18,490 bases of DNA from an uncultured Eubacterium sp. (lineage in GTDB: Bacteria; Bacillota; Clostridia; Lachnospirales; Lachnospiraceae). This document shows, one piece after another, positions 7,633-15,800 of the stretch. Each line of letters opens with the position of its first letter. The first letter of the stretch is position 1. Position numbers and translations under genes: made by a program. The DNA is taken from the NCBI GenBank assembly GCA_910584595.1, contig CAJUBQ010000002.1, positions 1 to 18,490 on the forward strand, in the 5' to 3' direction. The notes beneath the pieces are model-generated. The model saw nothing but the letters and a program-made list of their open reading frames with translations. It made no database searches and was not told where the DNA came from.

Positions 7633-8821
7633 GATTGTATTTCACGGACAATTATTGAACCATACAAATAAGACAGGAATCGCCTGGGCAGCGCATCATT
7701 TCATTTTAGAACTGGCAAAATATCCGGAAAATGAATGTATCATACAAATTTTTTCTCTGTTTCAAAAAAAAGAGAATTTAAATAATTTAAAAGTTTACGA
7801 AGATGCCGGATGCCGGATAGATGTGTGCGGATGGTTGCCTTACGCATTGTACAAAATACTATGGCTGATTTTACCGATTCCATATCAGCTGTTTTTTCGT
7901 TCCAAGCCGGATATTACGCAGTTTTTCGATTTTACCGCGCCGCCTGGAATCAAAGGAGCAGCTGTTACATTTATTCACGATATGGCTTATCGGGCTTATC
8001 CCAAAACGGTCAGCTTTAAAACCCGCAATTGGTTAAGAGCCAGTATGAAACGTACTTGCCAACATGCAGACCATATCATTACGATATCCGAATTTAGTAA
8101 AAAAGAAATTGTAAAATATTTAAAAGTACCGGATCAGCAGATAACAGTAGTACCTTGTGCCGTTGACCATACGGCCTATCATCCAGGTTATTCAAAGACG
8201 CAGATTCAAAATACAAAAGAAAAATACGGTATAGATATCGATAGAGAATATTTTTTGTATTTAGGAACCATAGAGCCGCGAAAGAACCTGGAACAGCTGA
8301 TTTGTGCCTATGCGAAGCTGGTTCAAAAAAAAGAGGCGCAAAAAGAAAAAGCGCCGCTGCTGATACTCGCGGGAGGAAGGGGATGGAACTGCAGACAGAT
8401 ATACGAAAAAGTGAAAGCGCTGCAGCTACATCATCAAGTGTATTTTACGGGATATATCGATCAAAAAGACAGCCCTGCATTGATGTGCGGGGCGCTGGCC
8501 TTTGTGTTTCCATCCGTATACGAAGGGTTCGGTATGCCGCCGCTGGAAGCAATGGCCTGCGGCACATCGGTGATAGTTTCCAATACTTCTTCTTTGCCGG
8601 AAGTTGTAAAAGATGCAGGAATACTTGTAAATCCCGCAAGTAAAAAAGAAATATATGAGGCAATGAAGAAGGTTTTGGAAGATACGGCTTTCCGACGGGA
8701 ACTGGAGATTCGTGCACAAAAAAGGGCGCAGACATTTACCTGGCAAAAATCAGCAGACAGATTAATGAAAGTATACAAAACATTACTGGCCAGGCAGTCA
8801 GAATCATGGTTAGAATTTTAG
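7628..8821 (+). CDS. GT4-family glycosyltransferase, second of four
   Basis: This is a GT-B glycosyltransferase of 397 residues resembling GT4 mannosyltransferase-type enzymes. The N-terminal domain starts MKIVFHGQLL and contains FIHDMAYRAYP. The donor domain has FLYLGTIEPRKN at 209-220 and EGFGMPPLE, with Glu299 and Glu307 as the EX7E pair, then VSNTSSLPEV, a very typical GT4 sequence. I prefer ATG 7628 because the family N-terminus begins there. An in-frame TTG at 7601 would add nine residues. Neither start has a strong ribosome site, which may mean low translation. Its 3' end is ten bases from the third gene. Donor sugar is not deducible with confidence. Confidence 0.9.
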   Translation: MKIVFHGQLLNHTNKTGIAWAAHHFILELAKYPENECIIQIFSLFQKKENLNNLKVYEDAGCRIDVCGWLPYALYKILWLILPIPYQLFFRSKPDITQFFDFTAPPGIKGAAVTFIHDMAYRAYPKTVSFKTRNWLRASMKRTCQHADHIITISEFSKKEIVKYLKVPDQQITVVPCAVDHTAYHPGYSKTQIQNTKEKYGIDIDREYFLYLGTIEPRKNLEQLICAYAKLVQKKEAQKEKAPLLILAGGRGWNCRQIYEKVKALQLHHQVYFTGYIDQKDSPALMCGALAFVFPSVYEGFGMPPLEAMACGTSVIVSNTSSLPEVVKDAGILVNPASKKEIYEAMKKVLEDTAFRRELEIRAQKRAQTFTWQKSADRLMKVYKTLLARQSESWLEF

Positions 8822-8831
8822 GAGACAGGCA

Positions 8832-10124
8832 ATGGCGGGAATTACAAAAATGATATTATATACAGCAGGCATAGTGAAACCTTTGCTTGTAAAATGCATG
8901 CCGCTTTCGCTGCTGCGAAAGATCAGAAGCAGAATGATCGAAAGAAACTTTCGCAGACTGCAGGGGGATATTCGGCCTTATGAAGCAGGGCATTATGTAA
9001 AAGGAGTAAACCTTATTGGCAACATACGCTTGGAGGCAGGTCTTGGTCAGAGCTGCCGCCTGGTTGCGTCTGCCCTTGCACATACCGGTATTCCATACGG
9101 CATCTATCAATATTCACCATCAGGAGCGGACAATCTTGGAGATCATTCCTGGGATGATAAAATTTCTTCCAAACTTCTGTATGATATTAATTTGATTCAT
9201 ATTAACCCTTTGGAATTGGGAACGGCCTATTGCCAGATAGATAAACATACATGGGATTACCGCTATAATATTGCATTTTGGCTCTGGGAATTAGAAGATT
9301 TTCCAGACGAATGGACCCCATATTTCGCGTGTCTGGATGAGATTTGGGCGCCATCTGCTTTTACTTGCGAAGCAATCAAAAAGAAAACCTCACTTCCGGT
9401 TAAATGTATGCCGTATTATTTAGAAGCCAAAGTGCAGGAAAAACGTACGAGACAAGATTTTGGACTGCCTGAGGACCGGTTTTTATTTTTGATGATGTAT
9501 GACAGCTATAGCTGTGCAGAACGAAAAAACCCGGCTGCAGTGATGCAGGCATTTCGCCAGGCGTTTGACAAAACAAATGAACAGACAGGTTTGGTCATCA
9601 AGATGAATCATGCCACGAAAGAAGAGGAATCCTATATTCGTACGATTATGGAAGGATACAAAAACATTTACCTTATTCGTGAGATCTTAGATAAAAATGC
9701 AGTCAATAACCTGATACAATGCGCAGATGTGATCGTATCGCTGCACCGGGCGGAAGGGTTTGGTTTAGTGCTTGCAGAAGCAATGCTGCTTGGAACACCG
9801 GTGATCGCTACAAATTGGTCAGCAAACACAGAGTTTATGAATGAAGAAACAGCATGTATGGTAGATTATCAGTTTCTTACGCTTGAAAAGGAACTGCCCC
9901 CTTTCCATGCCGGATGCCGCTGGGCAGATCCGAATATTCATCAGGCTGCGGCTTATATGAAAAAATTATATGAAGACAAAGAGTTTTATAACGATTTGTC
10001 AATACGTGCAAAAGCACATATTAAAGAAACGCTCAGCATGGAACGTGCAGCCGGCCGCATGAAAGCAAGATTAGAAGAAATTTACAGGGAATTAGAAAAA
10101 AATGAAGAGAATAGCAATCGTTAA
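8832..10124 (+). CDS. GT4-family glycosyltransferase with basic N-terminal extension, third of four
   Basis: This 430-residue GT-B glycosyltransferase has an N-terminal extension (about 1-45) that is hydrophobic then strongly basic (LLRKIRSRMIERNFRR), which could attach it to the membrane surface. The catalytic region begins near residue 57 (VKGVNLIGNIRLEAGLGQS). Later motifs are FWLWELEDFPDEW, IWAPSAFT, and the EX7E motif EGFGLVLAE with Glu308 and Glu316, followed by LLGTPVIATNWS. AGGAG at 8820-8824 overlaps the preceding stop and supports this start. The 3' end overlaps the next gene by 23 bases, so these two are probably translationally coupled. It differs from its neighbours and is not a recent duplicate. 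Confidence 0.9.
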   Translation: MAGITKMILYTAGIVKPLLVKCMPLSLLRKIRSRMIERNFRRLQGDIRPYEAGHYVKGVNLIGNIRLEAGLGQSCRLVASALAHTGIPYGIYQYSPSGADNLGDHSWDDKISSKLLYDINLIHINPLELGTAYCQIDKHTWDYRYNIAFWLWELEDFPDEWTPYFACLDEIWAPSAFTCEAIKKKTSLPVKCMPYYLEAKVQEKRTRQDFGLPEDRFLFLMMYDSYSCAERKNPAAVMQAFRQAFDKTNEQTGLVIKMNHATKEEESYIRTIMEGYKNIYLIREILDKNAVNNLIQCADVIVSLHRAEGFGLVLAEAMLLGTPVIATNWSANTEFMNEETACMVDYQFLTLEKELPPFHAGCRWADPNIHQAAAYMKKLYEDKEFYNDLSIRAKAHIKETLSMERAAGRMKARLEEIYRELEKNEENSNR

Positions 10125-11301
10125 TCAAAGATATGGATTAGAGGTAAACGGTGGTTCAGAATATTATACGAGACTGCTTGCGGAGCATTTGCGGGAAAGT
10201 TTCGATGTGACCGTACTGACAACAACTGCCTTGGATTATGATACATGGGAAAATCATTATCCGGCTGGAACAGAAAAGATTCATGGCGTGAAAGTCCTTC
10301 GCTTTCCGGTAAAGCACAGACGGAATATCCTTTTGTTTCGCATCATTACAAAATGTACCTTTGTCTTAAAAAAAATAGGCATTCATATCGATCGCCAGTG
10401 GATCTATGCACAGGGGCCGGTAGTTCCCAGGCTGCTTCGATATGTACAGGCACATGAGTCAGATTATGATGCTTTTTTTTTCGTTACTTATCTGTATTAT
10501 GCAACAGCTATGGGATTGCCAAAAGTTGCTGGCAAATCCATTCTGATTCCAACTGCACATGACGAACCATATATTGATCTGCCTGTATTTCGAAAACTGT
10601 TTCTAAAGTCAGCAGCAATTTTATATCTGACAGAGGAAGAGAAAGAATTTGTGCAGCGTAAATTTCAAAATGCACACGTGCCGAATGATGTGATAGGAGT
10701 CGGCATTGATCTTCCAGATGAGCTGCATAAACCCGAAGGAGTCTCATCTGCTGTTTTAAAATTTCGGGCTGATTATCAGATTTCAGGCGAATATATCATA
10801 TACGCAGGAAGGATAGATACAGGAAAAAACTGTGAAGAAATGTTTACTTTCTTTCAAAAATACAAACAAATGCATCCGGACAGCAGTATGCAGCTGGTAA
10901 TTGTCGGAAAAGCTGTAATGGAAGTTCCGGTACATGCAGATATTCACTATTTGGGATTTGTTTCGGAGGCAGATAAATATGCAGCCATAGCAGGAGCGAA
11001 GTGGCTGTGGCTTCCATCCAGATATGAAAGCCTGTCACTTGCGCTGCTGGAAGGTATGGCGCTTGGTACGCCAGGGTTTGTAAACGGGGCATGTGAGGTG
11101 TTAAAAGGACACTGTATCAGAAGCGGAGGGGCAGTATATTATGAGGGATATCAACAGTTTGAGCAAAAGCTGAATGAGATGGAACACTGTAACAAAGAGG
11201 CTTATATGCAAATGAGCAGACAGGCGAAAAGGTATGTGGAAGAACAATATACGTGGGGAAGGGTGGAAGATAAAATCGGTAAGATCATAAAGGAACTGTG
11301 A
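10102..11301 (+). CDS. GT4-family glycosyltransferase, fourth of four
   Basis: This 399-residue GT-B glycosyltransferase starts with the N-terminal domain MKRIAIVNQRYGLEVNGGSE; the GGSE loop is common in GT4 enzymes. TAHDEPYIDLPVFRKLF lies between the domains. The donor domain has YAGRIDTGKN and the EX7E motif ESLSLALLE with Glu309 and Glu317, followed by MALGTPGFVNG. The start lies 23 bases inside the preceding gene, with AGGGAA about ten bases upstream. The gene ends only eight bases from the 3' end of the convergent CHAT gene. It probably adds a different sugar of the same glycan as its three neighbours; the product is unknown. Confidence 0.9.
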   Translation: MKRIAIVNQRYGLEVNGGSEYYTRLLAEHLRESFDVTVLTTTALDYDTWENHYPAGTEKIHGVKVLRFPVKHRRNILLFRIITKCTFVLKKIGIHIDRQWIYAQGPVVPRLLRYVQAHESDYDAFFFVTYLYYATAMGLPKVAGKSILIPTAHDEPYIDLPVFRKLFLKSAAILYLTEEEKEFVQRKFQNAHVPNDVIGVGIDLPDELHKPEGVSSAVLKFRADYQISGEYIIYAGRIDTGKNCEEMFTFFQKYKQMHPDSSMQLVIVGKAVMEVPVHADIHYLGFVSEADKYAAIAGAKWLWLPSRYESLSLALLEGMALGTPGFVNGACEVLKGHCIRSGGAVYYEGYQQFEQKLNEMEHCNKEAYMQMSRQAKRYVEEQYTWGRVEDKIGKIIKEL

Positions 11302-11309
11302 ATGATACA

Positions 11310-14300
11310 TTAATGATTTTTCCATACTTCCAGTCCTGCCCAAAGAGCAGGATTTAAGTCTGTCAGTTCTCTCTGCGCTTTGTTTAATGCTTCGCTCAGT
11401 AAACATTTGCCATCCTGCATTTCCAGCAGGATTTTAGTTAATAATCGATTCGTATGTTCAGTAGAAACGTCCCATTTGCACAACAAAATATCGTTTACAT
11501 TGTTTTTTAATATTGCGTTCCACACGCCATGATTTTGCTCAATTTTCTCATCTGTCGGCGTACCGCCGCTGCAGGCGATGATAAGAGCGTGTTCTACCGC
11601 AAAGGAATGAAAAAGAATCCATTCATTGAAATCAGTCTGCTTTTTTGCGGATACTTCCAGCTTTCTTGCACCGTAATAAGATTGTCCATATGTTTGAGAG
11701 ATTCCATGCGCTGCAATCACAAGCATATTTACAGATTCTTTCAGCCTGATATGTCCATCTTCATCCGGTATCAGTTCTGAATAAGACGGAAAATCAAGAA
11801 GCGTTTTTCTGATTTTCTGAGAGCCGCCTTTCGTGGATTTGGAAGCGAAAAACCGATTCACAGACGAATGCGGATTTCTTTTATGGTTTCCTATATTATT
11901 ATAGTCGATCACAAGCTCTATGCTTTGAAAGTATTCTACGCCCCATTTGTCATCGATTCTTAAAAAATTAGGTGTGACATAACGCAGCAGATAATCCGGC
12001 ATGTAGTATAAAGTCTGAAAAGGCTCTGTATTTATTTTGTTAAGCAGAGGGCCAAACAGCACTTGTGTGATATCTTCGAATAAATGAATATAATCGCTCA
12101 AAACAGTTTCTTCCAGCTTCCATACAGGTTCATTGACCATCGTATCCAATTGGTTAAGCAGGGCATGTAATTGATCTGTATGGATTGCTTCACAGCTGAC
12201 TTGAAATGAGGTTTTGTCAACCCAAATATGAACGAGCATATCTTCTGTCAAAATATTTCTGTAAAATAATTCCCCTTTTTCTAATTTATGACTCAGAAAC
12301 CGGAAAGGATTTTCATCATGACAGCCGATCAAAGTGTAGGCTTTTAAAGGCTTAAATTTCGGATCATTTTGTTCCAGATACGTTTTCAGTGTTAAAAACT
12401 CATCTGCAATTGTTCGATAGACCGGATGATTCATAGTTTTGTCTTTCACTTGATTTAAAAGGTCAAATAATTGGTAATACTGCTGTTCTTTTTCAGACAA
12501 AGATGCATCTGCTGTCATTTCCCGATTTCGGTTTCTTTCTTCAATGATCGATTTTGGAACAAAATCAATCAGAATGCAGTTGCACAGATCATCCGATGTT
12601 AATTCTCCCTGAGACATATTTGCTTTTTTGCAAAGAATAGGAAGCATTTTCCGGTAAATGCGGTCCAGTGATGTACCAAGGAAAGAACGCTCTTCGCTGA
12701 AAGATACTTCCCGTAATTTTTCCAAAATAGAGCGCAGTTCCAAAAATAATAAAACGGCTAATGTATCGTCTTTTGCTGCAGCCAGTATATCTAGATACCG
12801 CAGCAGGAACAAATGTGCAATATGAATAGAACAGGAAAGTGTCGTTGCAATAGCCGGATAGAACCGACGAATATAGGTTGCAGCCATATCCGGTTCACCG
12901 GTTTTTGCAAATGATAAAATAAGGCTGTCAATAAAAAGAATGCCCGGTAAGTCTTCTTCTTTTGTAGATATAAAAATATTCGCCTCTTCCATCATATCCA
13001 TCAATTTTTTGATTGCCGGCGGATTCATTTGAATGATATCTGCATACATTCCTGAAAGATAATACAGGATTACCTTTGGTTTCTGTATCTGATTAAAATA
13101 TTTTTCCAGTAAAGTTTTACTTTCAGCATCCAATGTGATTTCAGCGGATGTCAGGTATAAATATAAAAACTGTTCGAAAACAATTCCATAAGTATGTAAA
13201 AGCACAGCCTCGTTTATGTTTAATAAACTCTCAGCGGCCGCAAGAAAAGAAAGCATACTTTCTGCATAAGCGCCAATTGCCATACTCGCGTCAGACCAAA
13301 GCAGCAAACCAAAACACATACTGATCGTTTTATGATAAGAATCGTCAAAACTTCCTGCCAGCCTGAAACATGTGTATGCTGTATCATTTGCAGCCTGAAT
13401 ATCTCCCTGGGAGATTTTTGCTTTGCCATGCGAAAGCACCAGGATTAAGTACTCATCGATATTCATCTTTTCCTGATTTGGGACCATACCGCCTTCATAA
13501 TGTTCAAACAGGCTGTCAAAATTGGCAATCGAAGATTCTTGCACTCGCAGTCTGGTATCTTTGCCTGGTTCATTTAAATAGCTGCCAGCTAATTCCAACA
13601 GAAAGTCAGCCGTCATCTGGCGCAGGAGAGCTTCCCATTGGTCATAGGAAAACGATTGCTGAACAAAATGGCTCCACGCATATACAGACTGTTCACAATA
13701 AGTTATTATCAATATGTGCCTGATAAGCTTTGAAATGAAATCTGCCATCTGCGTCTGAGATACGTTTCTGGTGCTTTTTTTAAAGTACATATGATAATAA
13801 ATACTCATTTTTTTATTTACGATATTGCAATAAGGTTCCTCAAAAGATTCACGTACTTTTTCAAAATACGGCAAAGCTTTTTCATGACTTTGCTTATCGT
13901 ATAGGATATTGCCGATTCTGCTGTATATTTCATCTGCATATTGAGGATATAAGTATACTTTTTCATTGACCCATGATGAAAGATACTTGAATTGTGATTT
14001 GTCTAACGAGCTTAAAAGTATGTTTATTTCATACAGCAGAATATAAAAAGGCTCTTTTGTCAGATCATAATAAGTTTTCCATGCGTTTGCCGCTTCCTTA
14101 TACCTTTCATGTTTTGTGTAATAATTCGCGAGATACTGTACAATCACAGGATCATCTGGATATAAAGCCATTCCTTTTTGAATCCATGAGAACTGCTCCT
14201 TTGTGTTATCACTGGTTTCTAACGCATATAAAATAGAATGCATCAGATTTGGATAATATCTGTCTGCCTGATAGAGTTCTTTTAATATGCCATATGCCTT

Positions 14301-15518
14301 TGAAGCAGTTCCAGACATCAGATAAAGCTGTGCCAGCAGCATGTTTGAGCTGAAGTCTGCGTTTTCCTTAAGCTGTTCCAGTTCAGAAATCGCATGCAAA
14401 TAATCATTGTGAGATAAATAATAATGCGCCTTCAAAGTTTTGAAATTTACGATGGATAACTGCTTTTCACATTCTAAAATTCTTTCATACGGATGGTCAT
14501 CTTGTAAAATTCGATACCAGATTTCTTTATACAAGGTTTTTTCTCGATCAGAAATCGAAGAAGCTGTACGTGATTCATCTATAAAAAGGTTAAATGGCAT
14601 AGTATCGCTGTAATACTGCATCATATTTTGTATAGAATCATCCGGCTGCCGGTCAATGACATAAACGGTAAATAAGAAGGAACGGTGATCTTTGATAAGT
14701 GCATGAAGACTGCAAAGACGATCAAATAATTTTTTCCAGTCCGCGTCATCACTCGTATGCAGGTGAAGAGAAGAATTTGCCAGCTGCATATGAATTTCAC
14801 CGTTATTTTGAAATTCAACAAAACGCTCTATGCCAATGATGAGAATAAATGCCTGACTGGCATGGTGTTCCACATATTGATATAGATACGAAAAGCTAAA
14901 CGGAGCATCCTGCACTACGGTGATTCTTTGCAGCATGGAATCTATCAAATCTTCGCTGAAAAACAAATCATTTCTGACATTTTCCAGACATTTCGGAATC
15001 TGAACAGTACCTTCTTCATAATTTATAATATGTATTTCCTCATAATTCCTTATCTGTACAAGAATACATAAAAGTTCTGAAAGCGTATCATTTGTAAAAT
15101 TTTCGCCTGCATACAGCGAATTTTTTAATTCTCCGATAAAGGGAAGCTTTAGTGAAGAAAAAATTTCTCCTGGCAGCTCGGGATCTTTTACAGAAAGTTT
15201 GGCGAAATGTCGAAATAATATTTTCCAAAGGCTAAAAGCAGTAGTTATCTCCCTTGTCAAATAATCATATTTCTCAGAAAGCAGTTCCTTGTATTTTTCT
15301 TTTTTTATCAAAGACAGCTTTTTTTCAAAATCATATAATTCCAGTAATTTTTGGATTGCTGGCGGAAGGTCAGCCAATATATTTTCAGGAAAATTGTCTG
15401 TCAGCTGCTCTAAGTGATTGATCGGTTGGGTAGTTCTTTTGTAATACAACACGATAAGGAGACAAAAATGCAGGTCATTATGATACTGCAGCATTTTCAT
15501 AAATTTTTCATCGTCCAT
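11310..15518 (-). CDS. TPR-CHAT protein: large caspase-like (CHAT) protease
   Basis: This 1402-residue protein has a C-terminal CHAT (Caspase HetF Associated with TPRs) domain, a cysteine protease of the caspase/separase clan. The catalytic pair is intact: His1271 in VIAAHGIS and Cys1316 in LIIACSGG. The domain extends over about 1060-1402, ending with the CHAT-typical KAQRELTDLNPALWAGLEVW. TPR-like helical repeats are clearest at 357-562, with further helical repeats to about 1000. Residues 1-330 are unassigned; an alpha/beta-looking stretch (AFILIIGIERF, FLFTVYVIDR) occurs at 223-290. No signal peptide or membrane helix is evident. AAGGAGGT at 15526-15533, seven bases from the ATG, is an excellent ribosome site. 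Known CHAT proteases cleave partner proteins on activation (Csx29 in type III-E CRISPR, gasdermin-activating proteases), but neither partner is visible here. Confidence 0.9.
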   Translation of the reverse strand: MDDEKFMKMLQYHNDLHFCLLIVLYYKRTTQPINHLEQLTDNFPENILADLPPAIQKLLELYDFEKKLSLIKKEKYKELLSEKYDYLTREITTAFSLWKILFRHFAKLSVKDPELPGEIFSSLKLPFIGELKNSLYAGENFTNDTLSELLCILVQIRNYEEIHIINYEEGTVQIPKCLENVRNDLFFSEDLIDSMLQRITVVQDAPFSFSYLYQYVEHHASQAFILIIGIERFVEFQNNGEIHMQLANSSLHLHTSDDADWKKLFDRLCSLHALIKDHRSFLFTVYVIDRQPDDSIQNMMQYYSDTMPFNLFIDESRTASSISDREKTLYKEIWYRILQDDHPYERILECEKQLSIVNFKTLKAHYYLSHNDYLHAISELEQLKENADFSSNMLLAQLYLMSGTASKAYGILKELYQADRYYPNLMHSILYALETSDNTKEQFSWIQKGMALYPDDPVIVQYLANYYTKHERYKEAANAWKTYYDLTKEPFYILLYEINILLSSLDKSQFKYLSSWVNEKVYLYPQYADEIYSRIGNILYDKQSHEKALPYFEKVRESFEEPYCNIVNKKMSIYYHMYFKKSTRNVSQTQMADFISKLIRHILIITYCEQSVYAWSHFVQQSFSYDQWEALLRQMTADFLLELAGSYLNEPGKDTRLRVQESSIANFDSLFEHYEGGMVPNQEKMNIDEYLILVLSHGKAKISQGDIQAANDTAYTCFRLAGSFDDSYHKTISMCFGLLLWSDASMAIGAYAESMLSFLAAAESLLNINEAVLLHTYGIVFEQFLYLYLTSAEITLDAESKTLLEKYFNQIQKPKVILYYLSGMYADIIQMNPPAIKKLMDMMEEANIFISTKEEDLPGILFIDSLILSFAKTGEPDMAATYIRRFYPAIATTLSCSIHIAHLFLLRYLDILAAAKDDTLAVLLFLELRSILEKLREVSFSEERSFLGTSLDRIYRKMLPILCKKANMSQGELTSDDLCNCILIDFVPKSIIEERNRNREMTADASLSEKEQQYYQLFDLLNQVKDKTMNHPVYRTIADEFLTLKTYLEQNDPKFKPLKAYTLIGCHDENPFRFLSHKLEKGELFYRNILTEDMLVHIWVDKTSFQVSCEAIHTDQLHALLNQLDTMVNEPVWKLEETVLSDYIHLFEDITQVLFGPLLNKINTEPFQTLYYMPDYLLRYVTPNFLRIDDKWGVEYFQSIELVIDYNNIGNHKRNPHSSVNRFFASKSTKGGSQKIRKTLLDFPSYSELIPDEDGHIRLKESVNMLVIAAHGISQTYGQSYYGARKLEVSAKKQTDFNEWILFHSFAVEHALIIACSGGTPTDEKIEQNHGVWNAILKNNVNDILLCKWDVSTEHTNRLLTKILLEMQDGKCLLSEALNKAQRELTDLNPALWAGLEVWKNH

Positions 15519-15558
15519 TTATATGACCTCCTTAAAATAAAACAATTGTCGTCCACTT

Positions 15559-15587
15559 ATGATAACATGAAAAAGAAGATGGATCAA
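15559..15587 (-). promoter_or_regulatory. Promoter of the TPR-CHAT gene
   Basis: On the minus strand, TTGATC (15587-15582) and TATCAT (15564-15559) are 17 bases apart, with TG at 15567-15566 forming an extended -10. The predicted transcript starts about 30 bases before the ATG, leaving room for the ribosome site. Confidence 0.65.
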
Positions 15588-15652
15588 GCATACAAAATAG
15601 AATGATATTTGAAAAGTAACACAAATAATGACTCGAATCAATCCAAATGGTT

Positions 15653-15677
15653 TATTATCAAGATGTAGTTGATAATA
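15653..15677. promoter_or_regulatory. Perfect 9-bp palindrome, putative operator
   Basis: TATTATCAA (15653-15661) and TTGATAATA (15669-15677) are perfect inverted repeats around the seven-base spacer GATGTAG. The right arm contains the -35 (TTGATA) of the plus-strand promoter. A repressor dimer bound here would block that promoter. No regulator gene lies next to it in this window. Confidence 0.5.
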
Positions 15678-15697
15678 CATAAAAACTATGTTAGTCT
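15669..15697 (+). promoter_or_regulatory. Promoter of the zinc-ribbon protein gene
   Basis: TTGATA at 15669-15674 and TAGTCT at 15692-15697 are separated by 17 bases, with TG at 15689-15690. The -10 is a weak match but has the extended form. The leader would be about 100 bases and contains a GATCCAA/TTGGATC inverted repeat (15724-15730 and 15759-15765). Confidence 0.5.
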
Positions 15698-15800
15698 AAG
15701 AAAAATGACATTTAAAATATAACGATCCAATCCTTGTATATGCAATGAAACATGCAACTTGGATCATTCACCGTCAGGTAGGATTAAAGGAGGAAGGTAC

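Noticed and set aside
11334..11352. Firm terminator call for the glycosyltransferase run
   Set aside because: The stem is only six base pairs with just TTT after it; it is kept only as a hypothesis in the findings.
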